From Vanessa cardui (Eukaryota > Arthropoda > Insecta > Lepidoptera > Nymphalidae): DNA of 64,000 bases. The stretch lies in assembly GCF_905220365.1 (NCBI RefSeq), contig NC_061126.1, positions 6,696,001 through 6,760,000 on the forward strand, read 5' to 3'. Positions 25,621 to 36,929 of this stretch are shown here, in pieces; position 1 is the stretch's first letter, and every line of letters starts with the position of its first letter. The notes below the pieces were generated by a model that saw only the letters and a list, made by a program, of their open reading frames with translations, did no database searches and was not told the origin of the DNA. A program made the position numbers and the translations under genes.

Positions 25621-25800
25621 ATTCCGTACGCTTGTAGCATCTGCCCGCAAATAACAGAAAGAGCAAGTCCTTAGGGCACCGCTTTAGCTTTTCAATTTCC
25701 CTTTCGGAATTATTCGTGCTAATCGAATACGACCGCCGGGGTCTAGGGACACGATCACGATGATTCATTCATGAGACTAATGTCGCAGTTCAAGTCAGGA
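25621..25800. promoter_or_regulatory. GC-rich non-coding element, copy A of a duplicated motif
   Basis: A GC-richer block whose core (25673-25731) contains GGGCACCGCT, TTCAATTTCC, CTTTCGGAATTATTCGTGCT and AATCGAATACG. A second version lies at 28540-28690 in the same orientation. CCGC, CAGAAA, GTCC and GGGC words upstream of the core are also in the same order in both. No ORF, no TE ends. A shared regulatory element is the simplest reading, an unknown old repeat the alternative. Confidence 0.45.
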
Positions 25801-26189
25801 ACTAGGACTATTATTGGGAACATTACCTTTTTCGACCATTCAATAAATCTTTTAACATTGATTTAACTATTTAACTAGTTACGAAAAAACAGTAGACTAT
25901 AAGGATGATATACGTAAAAATATAATTTATTTATATTAATAAAAATCCAAGATGTATGGTAATGACGAATTTGTTCCATGTACTTAAGTGAAAGTTTACA
26001 TTAATAATAAAAAGTTTACATTAATAATTAATAATCAAATTCAAGCTTAGAAAGTTGAATATCGTTTTTTTCGCGAACATTAATTCAAATATTTAAATAA
26101 GTTTTAATTTTTTTTCGATAAAAAAAGGCTTTTTGGCGGGCAAATAAACTTTATGATAAATACTCACGTCACCACCTAGATATAGTAAC
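25801..26189. other. AT-rich spacer
   Basis: AAAGTTTACATTAATAAT occurs twice in tandem near 25989-26025. Nothing else recognised. Confidence 0.55.
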
Positions 26190-26306
26190 CATTCTTTCAT
26201 CACACTCACTCTTCGGAACACAACTATACTGAGTACTGCTGTTTGATGGTAGAGTGAGTGAGTGAGTGGTACCCAGACGAACTTGCACAAAGCACTACCA
26301 CCTAGT
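26190..26306 (-). mobile_element. 5' fragment of retroposon family R (minus strand)
   Basis: The minus strand reads CTAGGTGGTAGTGCTTTGTG, CAAGTTCGTCTGGGTACCAC, (TCAC)n-like CTCACTCACTCACTCTACC, AACAGCAGTACTCAGTAT, then GTTGTGTTCCG. This is the head of the element at 38551-38908; the 3' part is missing. The GAGT run (about 26252-26270) is a local expansion of the CCCACTCATC site. Confidence 0.65.
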
Positions 26307-26754
26307 TTTAAATTATTTTTATGTTTGTAAAGTTTCCCAAAAATGAGTAAATATCATATAAGCGTTTAAATGTATTCAACTTTCATAGGCTTAATTGGTT
26401 TAGTGAATTACTGGGCAAAGTTCTTTGCGTCTTTCGTAATTACCTTCATTTTATAAAGAACTCCTGTGTATTTTAATACGTTTAAGCGCCAGTTGGTGAA
26501 CTTTCAGTACCTAGTGGTAGCTTTATTAAGTAGTAGTTTGTATTTGTCTGTATACGAGTATGGTTCATATATTCATATCATTTGTAAAAAATACACTGGC
26601 AAGAAGAAAGAAGGCATATTATTCAATACATGATTATACAGACGATAAAAACATGGAATTATTACTTATTGGCTTCAGGCGGGATATATTACGTACATAT
26701 ATAATTGTATTCAACTAACATGACTGTATTTTTAAATGTTGAAAAAGAATAATT
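26307..26754. other. AT-rich spacer
   Basis: Nothing recognised. Confidence 0.55.
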
Positions 26755-26890
26755 ACCGAGTTTCGTGTCGGTTCTTCTCGGTAGAATCTACTATCCGAAC
26801 CGTTACACAATAATACAGTTGTTAAATTATGATTCAAAAGTGCTTGGAAAAGCATGCTTGAAAATAAGTATATTCTGATTTGATTGGTAC
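26755..26890 (+). mobile_element. Retrotransposon 3'-end fragment (family L2)
   Basis: CCGAGTTTCGTGTCGGTTCT, TCTCGGTAGAATCTACTATC, CGAACCGTTAC, ATGATTCAAAAGTGCTTGGA and TTCTGATTTGATTGG follow in order. They match the 3' end of a very common lepidopteran retroposon I recall (TTCTCGGTAGAATCTACTTT type). A more decayed copy is at 37925-38070. Only the terminal part remains; no coding sequence. Confidence 0.65.
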
Positions 26891-27109
26891 ATTATACGTA
26901 AAATTATGTCTGTTAATACACGCATTTTATTACCCACATCACATTAAAATTATTTTATTATATATGTATCTAAGTTTTCCATTTGCTTGGTAACAAGACA
27001 AGCTTACTTGTTCCGCGCTACAGTAATATATAAAACAATAGTGTTTTAATAATAATATGTAAAGTGAATACTCGATATTTTTCAAGCAACATTGTGAGAG
27101 TCTCGTATA
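26891..27109. other. AT-rich spacer
   Basis: Nothing recognised. Confidence 0.55.
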
Positions 27110-27320
27110 GAAAAGCTTTTGTTTAGCGTTCGATGGTAGACGCGAAGGCGCAAATGACGAGGCGCGAGGTATTGTCGCTCCATTAATGAGCCCGGGCGAG
27201 CGGACAGCCGCGCGGAAGAGGAAAATTAAACTCCTGGGCCCCAGGCTTGTGTTCATTACTCCACACCCGATTATTCCGCCGCTGTTTGTAAATGCAACGT
27301 AAAATATCACTGAGTCATAT
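27110..27320. promoter_or_regulatory. GC-rich island, candidate regulatory element
   Basis: A sharply bounded GC-rich block (GAGCCCGGGCGAGCGGACAG, near-palindromic CCTGGGCCCCAGG) inside AT-rich DNA. The window's longest ORF (131 codons, minus, 26939-27334) crosses it. That ORF shows no domain, and its second half is AT-driven, so it is not called a gene. The function is inferred from composition only. Confidence 0.35.
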
Positions 27321-28539
27321 GCACAGTTGAGCATTTGTTTGCGTTTGAATTAGAACTGCGATTGCTTATGGTTGCGCTATTGTGATATTACTTATTAATA
27401 ATATTGGTACTGTATAATGTATATTGTTCTTACAGTTACATAGCATAGTTAATTAAATTACTTTGTGCGATTGTTTTAATTATATAATTTTATGAGACGT
27501 AACATTTTACTAATGAATTACCTCTGATAGTACGTCGTTAGATACATTTTAGTAACTCGAAATGTATAGAGGAACAATATATTGCATTCCATAAAAATGA
27601 TATACGTATGCATGAGAAAATAACTGATTTTACACAATAATATTTTATATACTATATGATGAACAATACATGACATACTTAAAATCACTTTGGTCTTTTG
27701 ACGTTGTAAACAAAGTTATCTTTCAGTATAAAAGTAAATTGTTTTACTGGATATAAAAAAGATTTTTTTAAAGATTTAACCTACTGACAAGTGAATATAA
27801 ATAAAAAGTTTCCATGCATTTTGAAGAGCAAACAAACTAAAATGTAAGAAACGACATTGATTTATTTTGTAAGCAATCAAAGAATTTCCTTTTTACCATT
27901 ATGATGTAAAATTCAGTTTTATAATATAATATTTATGAATAAGTTCTTTCAATGATACAACTTATTTTGTATCCTGCTACGGTATTTAAAACAAAAAAAT
28001 AAACAAGTAGGAGAGTGTGAACCCATTTGTCACAGTTATGTACTACTAAATACGCGCCGTATTACTAAAGCTATAGCCAAACTAACCAAATTTATTAAAA
28101 CTAAACTAAATTGAACAAGTATAGCAGTGTTTGGTATCGAACAAAATTGAAATAAATTTTATTTAAAAGTTTATATTCGTTCCATAGATAGCTGACACTT
28201 TAATTAAAGTTTTTTGTATATTTATTATTATTAATTTACGAGATATTTATTATATGAATAATAAAATTGCTCTACAAGATACTACAGTAATATTCTCGAT
28301 TAAATACAACCATTTTTTTAAACAAATTGCTGTCTTTGAAATAAATAAGCTAACAATATTTTTAATTGATACTTATTTATATATTAGTGAATATAAATTA
28401 ATTATATATAAACATGCTGTTACATAGACAGGTGCTATTATTATCGAATGTAATGATTTGATTCTGAGTCATGTTTATTTAGAGCTTTCAATTTGAAATC
28501 TACTATGTATGTATCCGAGTTTGTTTTTCATTTTATACC
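27321..28539. other. AT-rich spacer
   Basis: Nothing recognised; no ORF of interest. Confidence 0.6.
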
Positions 28540-28690
28540 TCAATCCGCGGCAGAAATATGGTCCGTGGGGCATTGCTAAGATTTCAATTTCCTTTCCGGA
28601 ATTACTTGTGCTCTAATCGAACACGCGTCACGGGACAAGGGGGGAGCGACACCGCAAATTACTCCCGTTCTGCGTGCGAATGTTTAAAAT
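28540..28690. promoter_or_regulatory. GC-rich non-coding element, copy B of a duplicated motif
   Basis: Core 28567-28625 contains GGGGCATTGCT, TTTCAATTTCC, TTTCCGGAATTACTTGTGCT and AATCGAACACG. It aligns with copy A at 25673-25731; most differences are C/T changes and small gaps. Flanking GGGACA and GCGACAC words continue the similarity loosely. No coding potential. Confidence 0.45.
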
Positions 28691-28939
28691 CTATAATTTA
28701 GAAGCGTTCTTACGACACAGCTGCTAAATACTCAATGCTTTTCAATTATTTATCGAGCCACGTGCATCATTAATACTACTTTTTTTAACCCTTTTAACGG
28801 CAATGAGCTATTTATTTATTGACAGCAATCAAATTTGGCACGGGCTTTTTATAAAAAAAAAGCCGAATTCGAAATCGTTTCAAAATTATAATAAATTGAA
28901 TAAATTCCCATTCAGGTAATAGAGTTGAAATAAGTTTTT

Positions 28940-29380
28940 ATGCATGGAAAAGTCAGTAAGTTATAGCGGAGCGGGTATAGGCGTGCGACAGGCGGCTGCT
29001 GATTGTAAAGCGCTCACAGACGGAGCCTATTCGATTTCACGGCTCGCCGCGCCCGATATTTATTGTCATCGGTGCATTTGTACGACACGGCGCCTACTGA
29101 ACCGCGCTGAAAAATCTCCATTCCCGAAATCGGACGAAAACATTCCGACAGTCCCTCAGTGGATCCGATGACTTTTAACAAAAAAATATCCCATGTAAAA
29201 CCGACACGGAACGTGTTGTCAGCATGGCGTTAACAATCGCTCCGTGAATATATTTACGAGCAGACACACGTCAACTTGTCTCGTTAGTAAAAAGTCATGT
29301 CGTCTCACGATTTATCACCTGCACTCGACAGGGCCCGAGAAAGCAAGCGCCGTCCTCGAAAATGACGCAAATCACAACTA
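28940..29380. promoter_or_regulatory. Large GC-rich island, candidate regulatory element
   Basis: About 440 bp of GC-richer sequence, AT-rich on both sides. A 75-codon ATG frame (28944-29171, MEKSVSYSGAGIGVRQAAAD...) has no hydrophobic core, known motif or splice site at its end. Coding cannot be excluded, but an enhancer-like element is preferred because the composition continues for 200 bp past the stop. Confidence 0.35.
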
Positions 29381-31451
29381 AAATAGATAACTGATCAATG
29401 ATAGGAGTATACAAAAAAATATAGATATATTTTTTACTTAATAACTGCTCCTTTTAATAATATCTTGTAATCACGTAACATACATATATGTATATTTCAA
29501 AATATATTTAAATAGGTCATTTCATATTTCGACAGAGCCTGTAAGAAGGCCAATGGGCAAAGAGAATGGAATAGGCTATCAATAAAGTCATTTCCACTAC
29601 AAGCGTAAATTGTACCATGGTATCTAAGTTAGTATTGACCGTAATTGGTATCGTGCCAACTCGAAGAATTACGTTATTTTAATACGATCTCCTTTTTGTT
29701 CCACGAAGCCAACCATTTTCGCCTATTTAAATCCGGTAACGAAGTTTACTAAAGAATTTTGGAAACACTCATTGAAACCCAAATAATTATTTAATACTAT
29801 GAAAAATGTTTAATACCTTTTTCGTCAATGAAAAATTTTACGTTTTATGATAAATTACGTAAAAAATCTACGGGATGTTATCGGCAATAAGTTACATACT
29901 AATTAATTTTGTTAAGAATGTTTTAACTAAGACTAGATAGACATTCGAATAAAAAACAGTTTGCTTCGATAAATATTAAATATAATAACAATGCATTGCC
30001 GTTGCCTAGAAAAGCGTTTACTACCCGCCTTATTTAAGATAGATGAAAAATTTGGGACAGAATTTTTTTTTCATTACATTAAAAAAATCAAAAGATGTAT
30101 TATATAACAAAAGATATATTATAAATTGTATATTGGCAGCCTAATTGCTTGGACTAAGACAGCGTTTAGAGAAGTAAAGCGGGTACTCATCTATGTAAGT
30201 AAACAGTGGACAGTTGCGATGCGTTGACTTGAATACAGCACTCAAATGTGTGTGCCTGTTGACTGTTGACACACCTTCAGGAATCTGTTTATGTGATTAT
30301 CCAACAGTTCGCTTAGTTTAATCATTCCCTTTATCATTCCTCCTACGCCTAAATAAATGATAATCATGCGGCACAGTCTGATTGTCTCTGATTTCGTACG
30401 AAGATAATTTTCGTAAAATTTACTGTCAGGATTAACATGACGAGATTAAATCAAATTCATAAAATACCTTTAAAATTGAAACAGATAGCCTTCCTTAATA
30501 CGTATTTAAGTGTTTTCTTGAAGATTCCATAAAATTGAATAATTACAATAATTAATTTTCTCGAGAGAAGATTTTAAGATATTTGATGAAACAGACGTTT
30601 TGAATTAATAGCGCAATGAAATAGAACTGAAGGTAACATTTTATGTTGTATAATCACGTCAGTTATTTTATTACCACCTCCGAGGCAAAGCAATAAGAGT
30701 CCTCGGCTCACTTACACCGTGATTAAATTATCATTGCAAACTCCGTCTTGCTACTGATGAACTAACTTATTCCTCCCCTTTTGGATTAGTTCGTTTTCAT
30801 TATTATTAATGGCGTTTTTATTCTTTAACGTGCCTTTCAAGTTCATAGTCTAATTACATTCTGTATGCAACATTTTATCTACAGATTTATAATTTTTTAA
30901 TACAGTAATACATAAACATAATATGTACGCATATATGTATTTTTGTGAAAGTATAGTTTGTTTTATATAAGGTAAAATAAACTTAAATAAGAGTAGGTAC
31001 TCTTATAACTCAGAATCGCCTTACAAAAGCTATGAATATTACCGAGAAAATCAAGAAGAGCGTCTTAGCACTATTAACATAGAATTGCAGTTACCGTCAA
31101 TTCGACTCGTAATTTGGGCTTAAAATTCAAAAGAGCAATACTGACTGCATTGCTTTTCAGACGCGGAGAATAAATTATTTTAATATTTAAAATGGAGCGA
31201 ATGATGTTGTTGGCTGTTTCCTGCGAGATTACGAACTAATAACGTTACAAAACAAGCTCTTTGCGGGTAAATTATGCATGCACTCTCGGATCATTACCAC
31301 GACCCTCTTAGCTTTTGGCCTGCAACGAAAATATCGTATTGGAAAAAGATTACCTTGTCAAAAATTTAAGTAAAAACACATTGCTTAAATAATTCTTAAG
31401 GATTTATTATTTACCTAATTATATCAGGCCATAGTTAAAAATACTCTATCA
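29381..31451. other. AT-rich DNA, no gene seen
   Basis: No gene or repeat family recognised. A few GC-richer words occur near 30660-30770 and 31190-31320, without ORFs. Confidence 0.55.
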
Positions 31452-31571
31452 AATACGGATGGTTGAATAAGGAGGCAAGTTTCACCGGGAGCGGTGGGAT
31501 TAGCCGGATCTTTTCAGAATTGAGGGTAAACATCCGGCCAGCCGTTCCCTCGAGATTCGGATAAGGTGAGT
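31452..31571 (+). promoter_or_regulatory. GC-rich block with inverted repeat, ending at a splice donor-like site
   Basis: The block includes CACCGGGAGCGGTGGGATTA, the inverted repeat GCCGGAT (31503-31509)/ATCCGGC (31532-31538), GGTAAACA (forkhead-like) and AAG|GTGAGT (donor at 31566-31571). TTTTCAG (31511-31517) could act as an acceptor, leaving a 48-nt exon (31518-31565) with one open frame. Exon or regulatory element cannot be decided from sequence alone. Confidence 0.3.
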
Positions 31572-31751
31572 AGTATTTGTTACTTAAAAATCACACACGC
31601 ATATATATTATATGTTTAACGTATATTCCCCTCGCCCCGGCTTCAAACGGATGCTATACTAATACTTAATATAATATACTGAGAATTTATTAATTTATGA
31701 CATTACGTTAGAAACTCCAAAATAATTAGTGTTTCTTTACTACATTGTCCA

Positions 31752-31870
31752 TCTATACTATATACAAAAACCTTTCTCTCAAATCACTCTATCTTTTAGA
31801 GAAAACCGCAACAAAATCCATTGCTCAATGTTAAAGATTTAAGCATACATAGGTACAAATTGACTAGTAC
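31752..31870 (+). mobile_element. Fragment of a lepidopteran interspersed repeat
   Basis: CTATACTATATACAAAAACC, TCAAATCACTCTATC, AAAACCGCAACAAAATCC, ATTGCTCAATG and AAGATTTAAGCATACATAGG match, in order, a repeat remembered from many lepidopteran introns. The 3' portion is missing. A weaker echo (CCGTCCATCTAGAATAAAAA) lies at about 42555-42590. Class uncertain. Confidence 0.5.
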
Positions 31871-32479
31871 ATTATAATAATATTAAAAATATATTTATTT
31901 TTTGTTTTAACAGTAAATTAACATTTAGCTCAATACTACGGTATGCACCAATATTACCAGTGTTAGACACATACACTGTACTAATAGCAACGAGTACTTC
32001 TTAACGCATGACCTACGTTTATTTTCCTATGTGTTTATTTAAACATCTTGTCTCCGAAAGTGGTTCAAGTAACACAGCTTAATGGTATTTTTATTCAATT
32101 TATTTATATTTATAAATAATAAATATATTGCTATTTAGAAAAATAGTAAAATGTTTTGTATTCATTAGTAAATTCGTTTTAAATTTAATTACTTTAAGTT
32201 AATTGTGAAAATCATTTAAGGTGAACTTTCAACTTTTTATATTTGTATTTAAATTGTAATTTAAAGTGTATTTGTATTTAAATCCTTTACTGTTTCTTAT
32301 CAATATGTTATTAAAGTGTAAAAACGTCGAATTTAGTAAAAATAATACTAATCCAAATAAATATTTACGCTGTAATATGAGGCGTGTAAAAGTTTATGAC
32401 AGAAATATTAAACTACTTTATTAATATTGACACATACCTTTTTAATAAATAAAATTTGCATTCAGATCACTTACTATCT
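31871..32479. other. AT-rich spacer
   Basis: Nothing recognised. Confidence 0.6.
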
Positions 32480-32880
32480 CCAGGACTGCTAAGATAAAAG
32501 CCAGCGAAATCCCCGCGAGCGCTCAAATTCTTTGAGCGCGGTTGCGAACCGTCTTTGCCCGACGGGCGGTAATAAAAACGGCTTAAATAGGATTTTAACC
32601 GCGAGTTCCTCGCCTTAATTAAATTGGATTTGTGAGTGAAAGAAATATACGTGAAAAATTCGTGTCGATTATATCACGGAATGAGCTTTAGGATGCCTTT
32701 AACCGAGCAGATTAAGTCCACGGGAGATTATAAGCTATTCTTGTTCAGTTATTATATTTGTAATTAGCAGCGTTGCGTAAAAAGGAAAACTGAAAGCATG
32801 CTTCAGGAAATGACAGCTTGCGCTACGCGTGCCATGTTTCATGGCGCGCCTCGAACGAACTTCAAGTGAAAATTTACGTC
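32480..32880. promoter_or_regulatory. GC-rich island with three consecutive hairpins
   Basis: Within 49 bp there are three perfect inverted repeats. They are GCGCTCAAA/TTTGAGCGC with a 3-nt loop (32519-32539), CGGTT/AACCG with a 3-nt loop (32539-32551) and GCCCG/CGGGC with a 1-nt loop (32557-32567). GC-richer sequence continues in patches to about 32880 (CATGTTTCATGGCGCGCCTC). No ORF. Candidate regulatory or structured-RNA segment. Confidence 0.45.
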
Positions 32881-33289
32881 AAAATGGAATATACTCATTT
32901 CTTGGAAAATACTTATCAGACGTAACTTGTAAAGAATACAAAAAGAATAATGTGAATATACTTGAGACAGTACTTTTTATATTATTTTTAGCTTAAAAAA
33001 GCATATGTCTTTTGTCTAAGAAATAACTACTGTTAATTCTATTTGTGTAAATACAACACAGTGGGCAAAGGTTATTTTATACACAGAAAAAAATGGTTTT
33101 ATTTTTCCGATGTCCTTCTACGTTTTGTCCTTTGTCGATCGACATCTTTTATTAGAGGATATTCCAGAGTCAATTATTAATTAATCATTAATTTAATTAA
33201 CTCTAAACGAATTTTTACCTTCATTAATAAAATCAATAAGTCGATATTGAATAATATTATCCCCTAATTAACATTCTGGGTGGCCTTTT
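32881..33289. other. AT-rich spacer
   Basis: Contains a run of overlapping TTAATTA/ATTAAT words at about 33175-33205. Nothing else recognised. Confidence 0.5.
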
Positions 33290-33830
33290 AAGGCGGTAAC
33301 AAACGTAGGCCGGTGTAAGCAATAAAACCTCTCGTCCCTTATCCGTCATTCAGCCCTTGGAGATTTCTTCTAGGGGAATAATTTACGTTGATCGTCTAGA
33401 AGGGGAGCGTAACTGCCTCACTGAAACTTTAAGCTTTCATTCAGGACTGTTGAGATTCGCGGTGTCTCAACTTTCCGTAATAAATTTCCATAGAGCATTG
33501 AGAAATCTCGATCTTAATTATGAAACTTTAATTTCGGACTAAAAATTGTGACAAATTCCTTGATTTAAGAATAATTGCTTGTGCAGTCTATTGCAGTTAT
33601 ATTTATTGAAAATATTCTATGATTAAAACTCACGTGATAATTTTATTTATGCTCTGTCATGTGTTCGCAATCCTTTTAAATTTTACGGCGCCGGTCAGAG
33701 CCGGTGATGGCGTTACGTGTCGATGAATGTGAATAAAGCCTTTGACGCCTTTTGCCGCGTGCATTTCGAGCGAGACACTTCAATTTCAGTTTACACGCAA
33801 TCGCCACCAAAGACCGCGTATAAATGCCTT
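33290..33830. promoter_or_regulatory. Two GC-richer islands, candidate regulatory elements
   Basis: Islands at about 33290-33510 and 33680-33830 (ACGGCGCCGGTCAGAGCCGG) are separated by AT-rich DNA. The 61-codon frame at 33357-33542 has no recognisable domain and no splice context. Function inferred only from composition. Confidence 0.3.
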
Positions 33831-33947
33831 TTTACTGTAAAAATCTGTTTGTTCATATCATATAACCTCTATATACGGGCTATGACGGAATAAATAAATT
33901 GTAAAAATACCATTGCTTTTCCACTACGCTCGTGAATTTATATGTTA

Positions 33948-34141
33948 CTAGATGTCGTCCGCGACTTCGCTTGCGATTGAAGGTGTTGTTTGACATGCGT
34001 TAGATAAAAAAGTAGCCTTCATTAGAGTTCAAATTGCTTCACAACAAATGTCATCAAATTCGGTTCATTGGTTTGGGTGTGTAAGAGCGACAGACAGACA
34101 AACAGACTGAGTTACTTTCACATTTATATTATCAGTATAGA
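33948..34141 (-). mobile_element. Non-autonomous Helitron, Lep1-like (family H2, minus strand)
   Basis: The minus strand begins TCTATACTGATATTATAAAT at 34141 (preceded by A) and contains CTGTCTGTCGCTCTTAC. It ends GCGAAGTCGCGGACGACAT then CTAG at 33951-33948, followed by T. The ends and interior match 4773-4961. About 194 bp, non-coding. Confidence 0.8.
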
Positions 34142-36863
34142 TTATTATTAGTATAGATATTTAACTACTTACGCAAATAGGTGTACTCAAGAACGCTTAC
34201 CTATAGATTTTTGCAGAAAACCGGATGTTTGTAAATTGAGGAAGTATTTAACATTCCGACAAGCCGCGACTGCCTCGGGCACGACTTGTTAGGAAAGGAC
34301 GGCGGCTCCCTGGCGATACGTTACCGCTAAAACATTGCTTCGTATGCCGAGACCCATTCATTCCTTGTGTTTGTCGAACATATACGAACTTAGGCGCAAA
34401 AGTTACTTCGATATGAATGTATCTACCTTCAATATTATTCAGAAATTGTACAAATAGTTGTAATGAATAAAATCGCTACATTTCTATTCTTACAAGTGTC
34501 AATAATTTGAAATTAATAAACACACATTTGTCATTTGTATTTATAATATATGGAACATTCCAAAACGACGGATTTAAGTATGTAAAATATGCATTTTACT
34601 ACGAAATTAACAGCATGCATTATTATTATTATAACTTCGATCACGAAACATGACCTACATTGCTCGATTAACGTAATTAAATCTTGGCATGATCTGAAAC
34701 ATTTTATTTGCATAAATGAAAATGTTCCCGGAAGTCAGGAAAAATGAGCATCCACAACACCATATGTTACACGCTATGTAAACAAGCGCATCTTGTTTGC
34801 TATACTTTTCGATTTATGGTGACTCAAACTTAGAGCATATGATTAAATGTAAATTTGGAAATTTACGTGCTCGTAAAAAGATGGTCATATAACAATTACG
34901 ATGGGGTATTGTGCGTTTAGCTCTCAAAACGAAAGGCTTTTATCACGTCACCATAAAGTGTAGTGCACTACTCGCCGTTTGCCATTCATTCTTTTTTACG
35001 GTGATCCTCTTTAAGTGATACATAAGTTACGAGGAACGAAAAGTTACTCACTCAATAAAGAAACGATCCTAAAGTGAGTTAAATCAATAAGTGAGTTAGG
35101 TCAATACAAAGCTTTTCAAAATTAAATATCATATCTAGGCCGATTTAAACAAAAAAAAATGTAATACATTATAATATTAAAAATATAAGATAAATATATA
35201 AAATTATAATAAGATATATTATAAAATTCAATGTTGACACCACTTTAAAGAAGATAGTTGTTTCCAAACTGGTGATGGATTACTATTATTGAAAATCAAT
35301 AATCAAATAATTATTCAATTTTAAAGATGAATTTATATCATTTTGAATATTGTATGATATAATAACTACAATGGCAAAGACATTTTGCTTTGATTAACGT
35401 CCAAATAAGTGTCAGAAATAGAACCTGCATCGCTGCTAATATATTATTATGGTCAAAGAATTGCCTGTAAGTGAGGTAATGTAAGTCCTTTCGGAAATTA
35501 AAATAAATCTGTTTTTTTCTTCGAAAGGCCGTTTTACAGTGCCCGAAATAATAACAAAGAAAATATCAATTTCATAATTTAATATTAATTTATACTAGGA
35601 GTTCACCCTCTTATCGTCATCGAGCTGGAAAATAACGGATGTACTTAGAAGAATAAGACGGTGTTTTGAAGAGGGCAGAAAAATAATTAATCATTTTCGT
35701 TTTTATGGAGCTAAAGGTTGGGAAGACACGATTGTGTTGTAACAGTAGGGTTATTCCTTTATAACAAAGATAAAATGTTACAAAGCCTTACTTTACACAG
35801 ATATTTTTAATATACATACATTATGAAAATATGACTAATGTATGGATCATATTGCGTTTATGTATTGTGAATAACTCTATGACCTTAATATTTTGGTAAC
35901 TAAAATTATTGTTATGATATATCCGACAAAAAAATACGGTAAAAAAATATTCGGTCAAAATAACTTATTATTCTTATTGTGTGAAAGGCGGACTGGTAAT
36001 TGAAGGTAAGTCACCTTAGCCCATACACATTAATATTGAGAAATAATTTTCATGAACATGGATTTTCCACGTCCACCGAGTATTATAGAGTATTTTTATC
36101 TTTATTTAGGTGAGACATAGCGTAGCTATGTTGAGGTATACGAGGTTCACTTATAATTAAATTCTTTCCAACAATGACTTTTACTACGAATCATAATCAA
36201 AATCTTATTTAAATATTAAAAAGTTAGTGATTGAGATTTAAAGTAGAATTAGAAACATTATGTTTGTCGTTAAAAAACCAGTTAAGTTTCCACGCTTAGT
36301 AAAAATTGTCATGAATAAATTAGTAAAATACGTATAAATCCTATCAAAATAAGTCGCAGATAAAGTATTATAGAATACTTTAATTATCTATAATTTAAAA
36401 AGTTTTTCAGAAATTTGTGAAACCAACAATGCTCAAAGAAAAAATGAACAAAAAAATATATTTTAGAAGTGAAAATAACTGATACTTTTATTGTCATAAT
36501 TTATAAACCTGTTTTACTCCCAAGATACATACATATGTAAGGTGTATCGGCAGCTAATTTTATTAAGAATTATTTTTTTCTTAAATTGAACAGCAATTTT
36601 AGTTATATGTATTATGCTTATAAAAAATATTTAATCGATTATTTTAAATTATTAACATTACGTATATAAAGTCACAAGTGTCGCGGGAAACAACTAGTTA
36701 TCTTTTAAGCCAGTTTAACGTCGACTTACAGAAATTTCGAATATAGAACAAGCATCCGTTTCAGATAATAGGTCTAAATAATGGACGCAACAATGCGCAT
36801 TAATATTAAGGTAAATCTTATTAGGGCTTCGTAAATGCTGCGATAATATCGTATTGTTTTGAA
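34142..36863. other. AT-rich DNA, no gene seen
   Basis: A GC-richer patch lies at 34250-34360 (CCGCGACTGCCTCGGGCACG). A loose tandem of GTGAGTTA words occurs near 35072-35100. The 7-bp inverted repeat ACATAGC/GCTATGT is at about 36115-36131. No gene or repeat family recognised. Confidence 0.5.
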
Positions 36864-36869
36864 ACTCAC

Positions 36870-36926
36870 CATCCGCGTTACGTCTCTCATGCTCGAAAGG
36901 ATTTCACCCTCTGGGACGACCACTCT
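36870..36926 (-). CDS. Candidate 57-nt coding exon (phase 0-0), gene unknown
   Basis: On the minus strand, TTATGAATATTCAG (acceptor-like, ending 36927) precedes 57 nt that run into G|GTGAGT (donor, 36869-36864). Only one of three frames is open. It fits the exon exactly as 19 codons, RVVVPEGEILSSMRDVTRM, so both boundaries are phase 0. GC content rises at one splice site and falls at the other, as for a true exon. The residue mix is protein-like. The pyrimidine tract is modest and I recognise no family. If real, much of this window would be intron of a minus-strand gene whose other exons are outside or missed. Confidence 0.35.
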
Positions 36927-36929
36927 CTG

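Noticed and set aside
26250..26272. GAGT microsatellite as an independent repeat
   Set aside because: It is a small expansion inside a family R retroposon fragment.
26939..27334. 131-codon minus ORF, the longest in the window
   Set aside because: It crosses a GC-rich island and then AT-rich DNA. The C-terminal half is Tyr/Ile/Leu/Lys-rich as expected by chance, and there is no domain, signal peptide or splice context.
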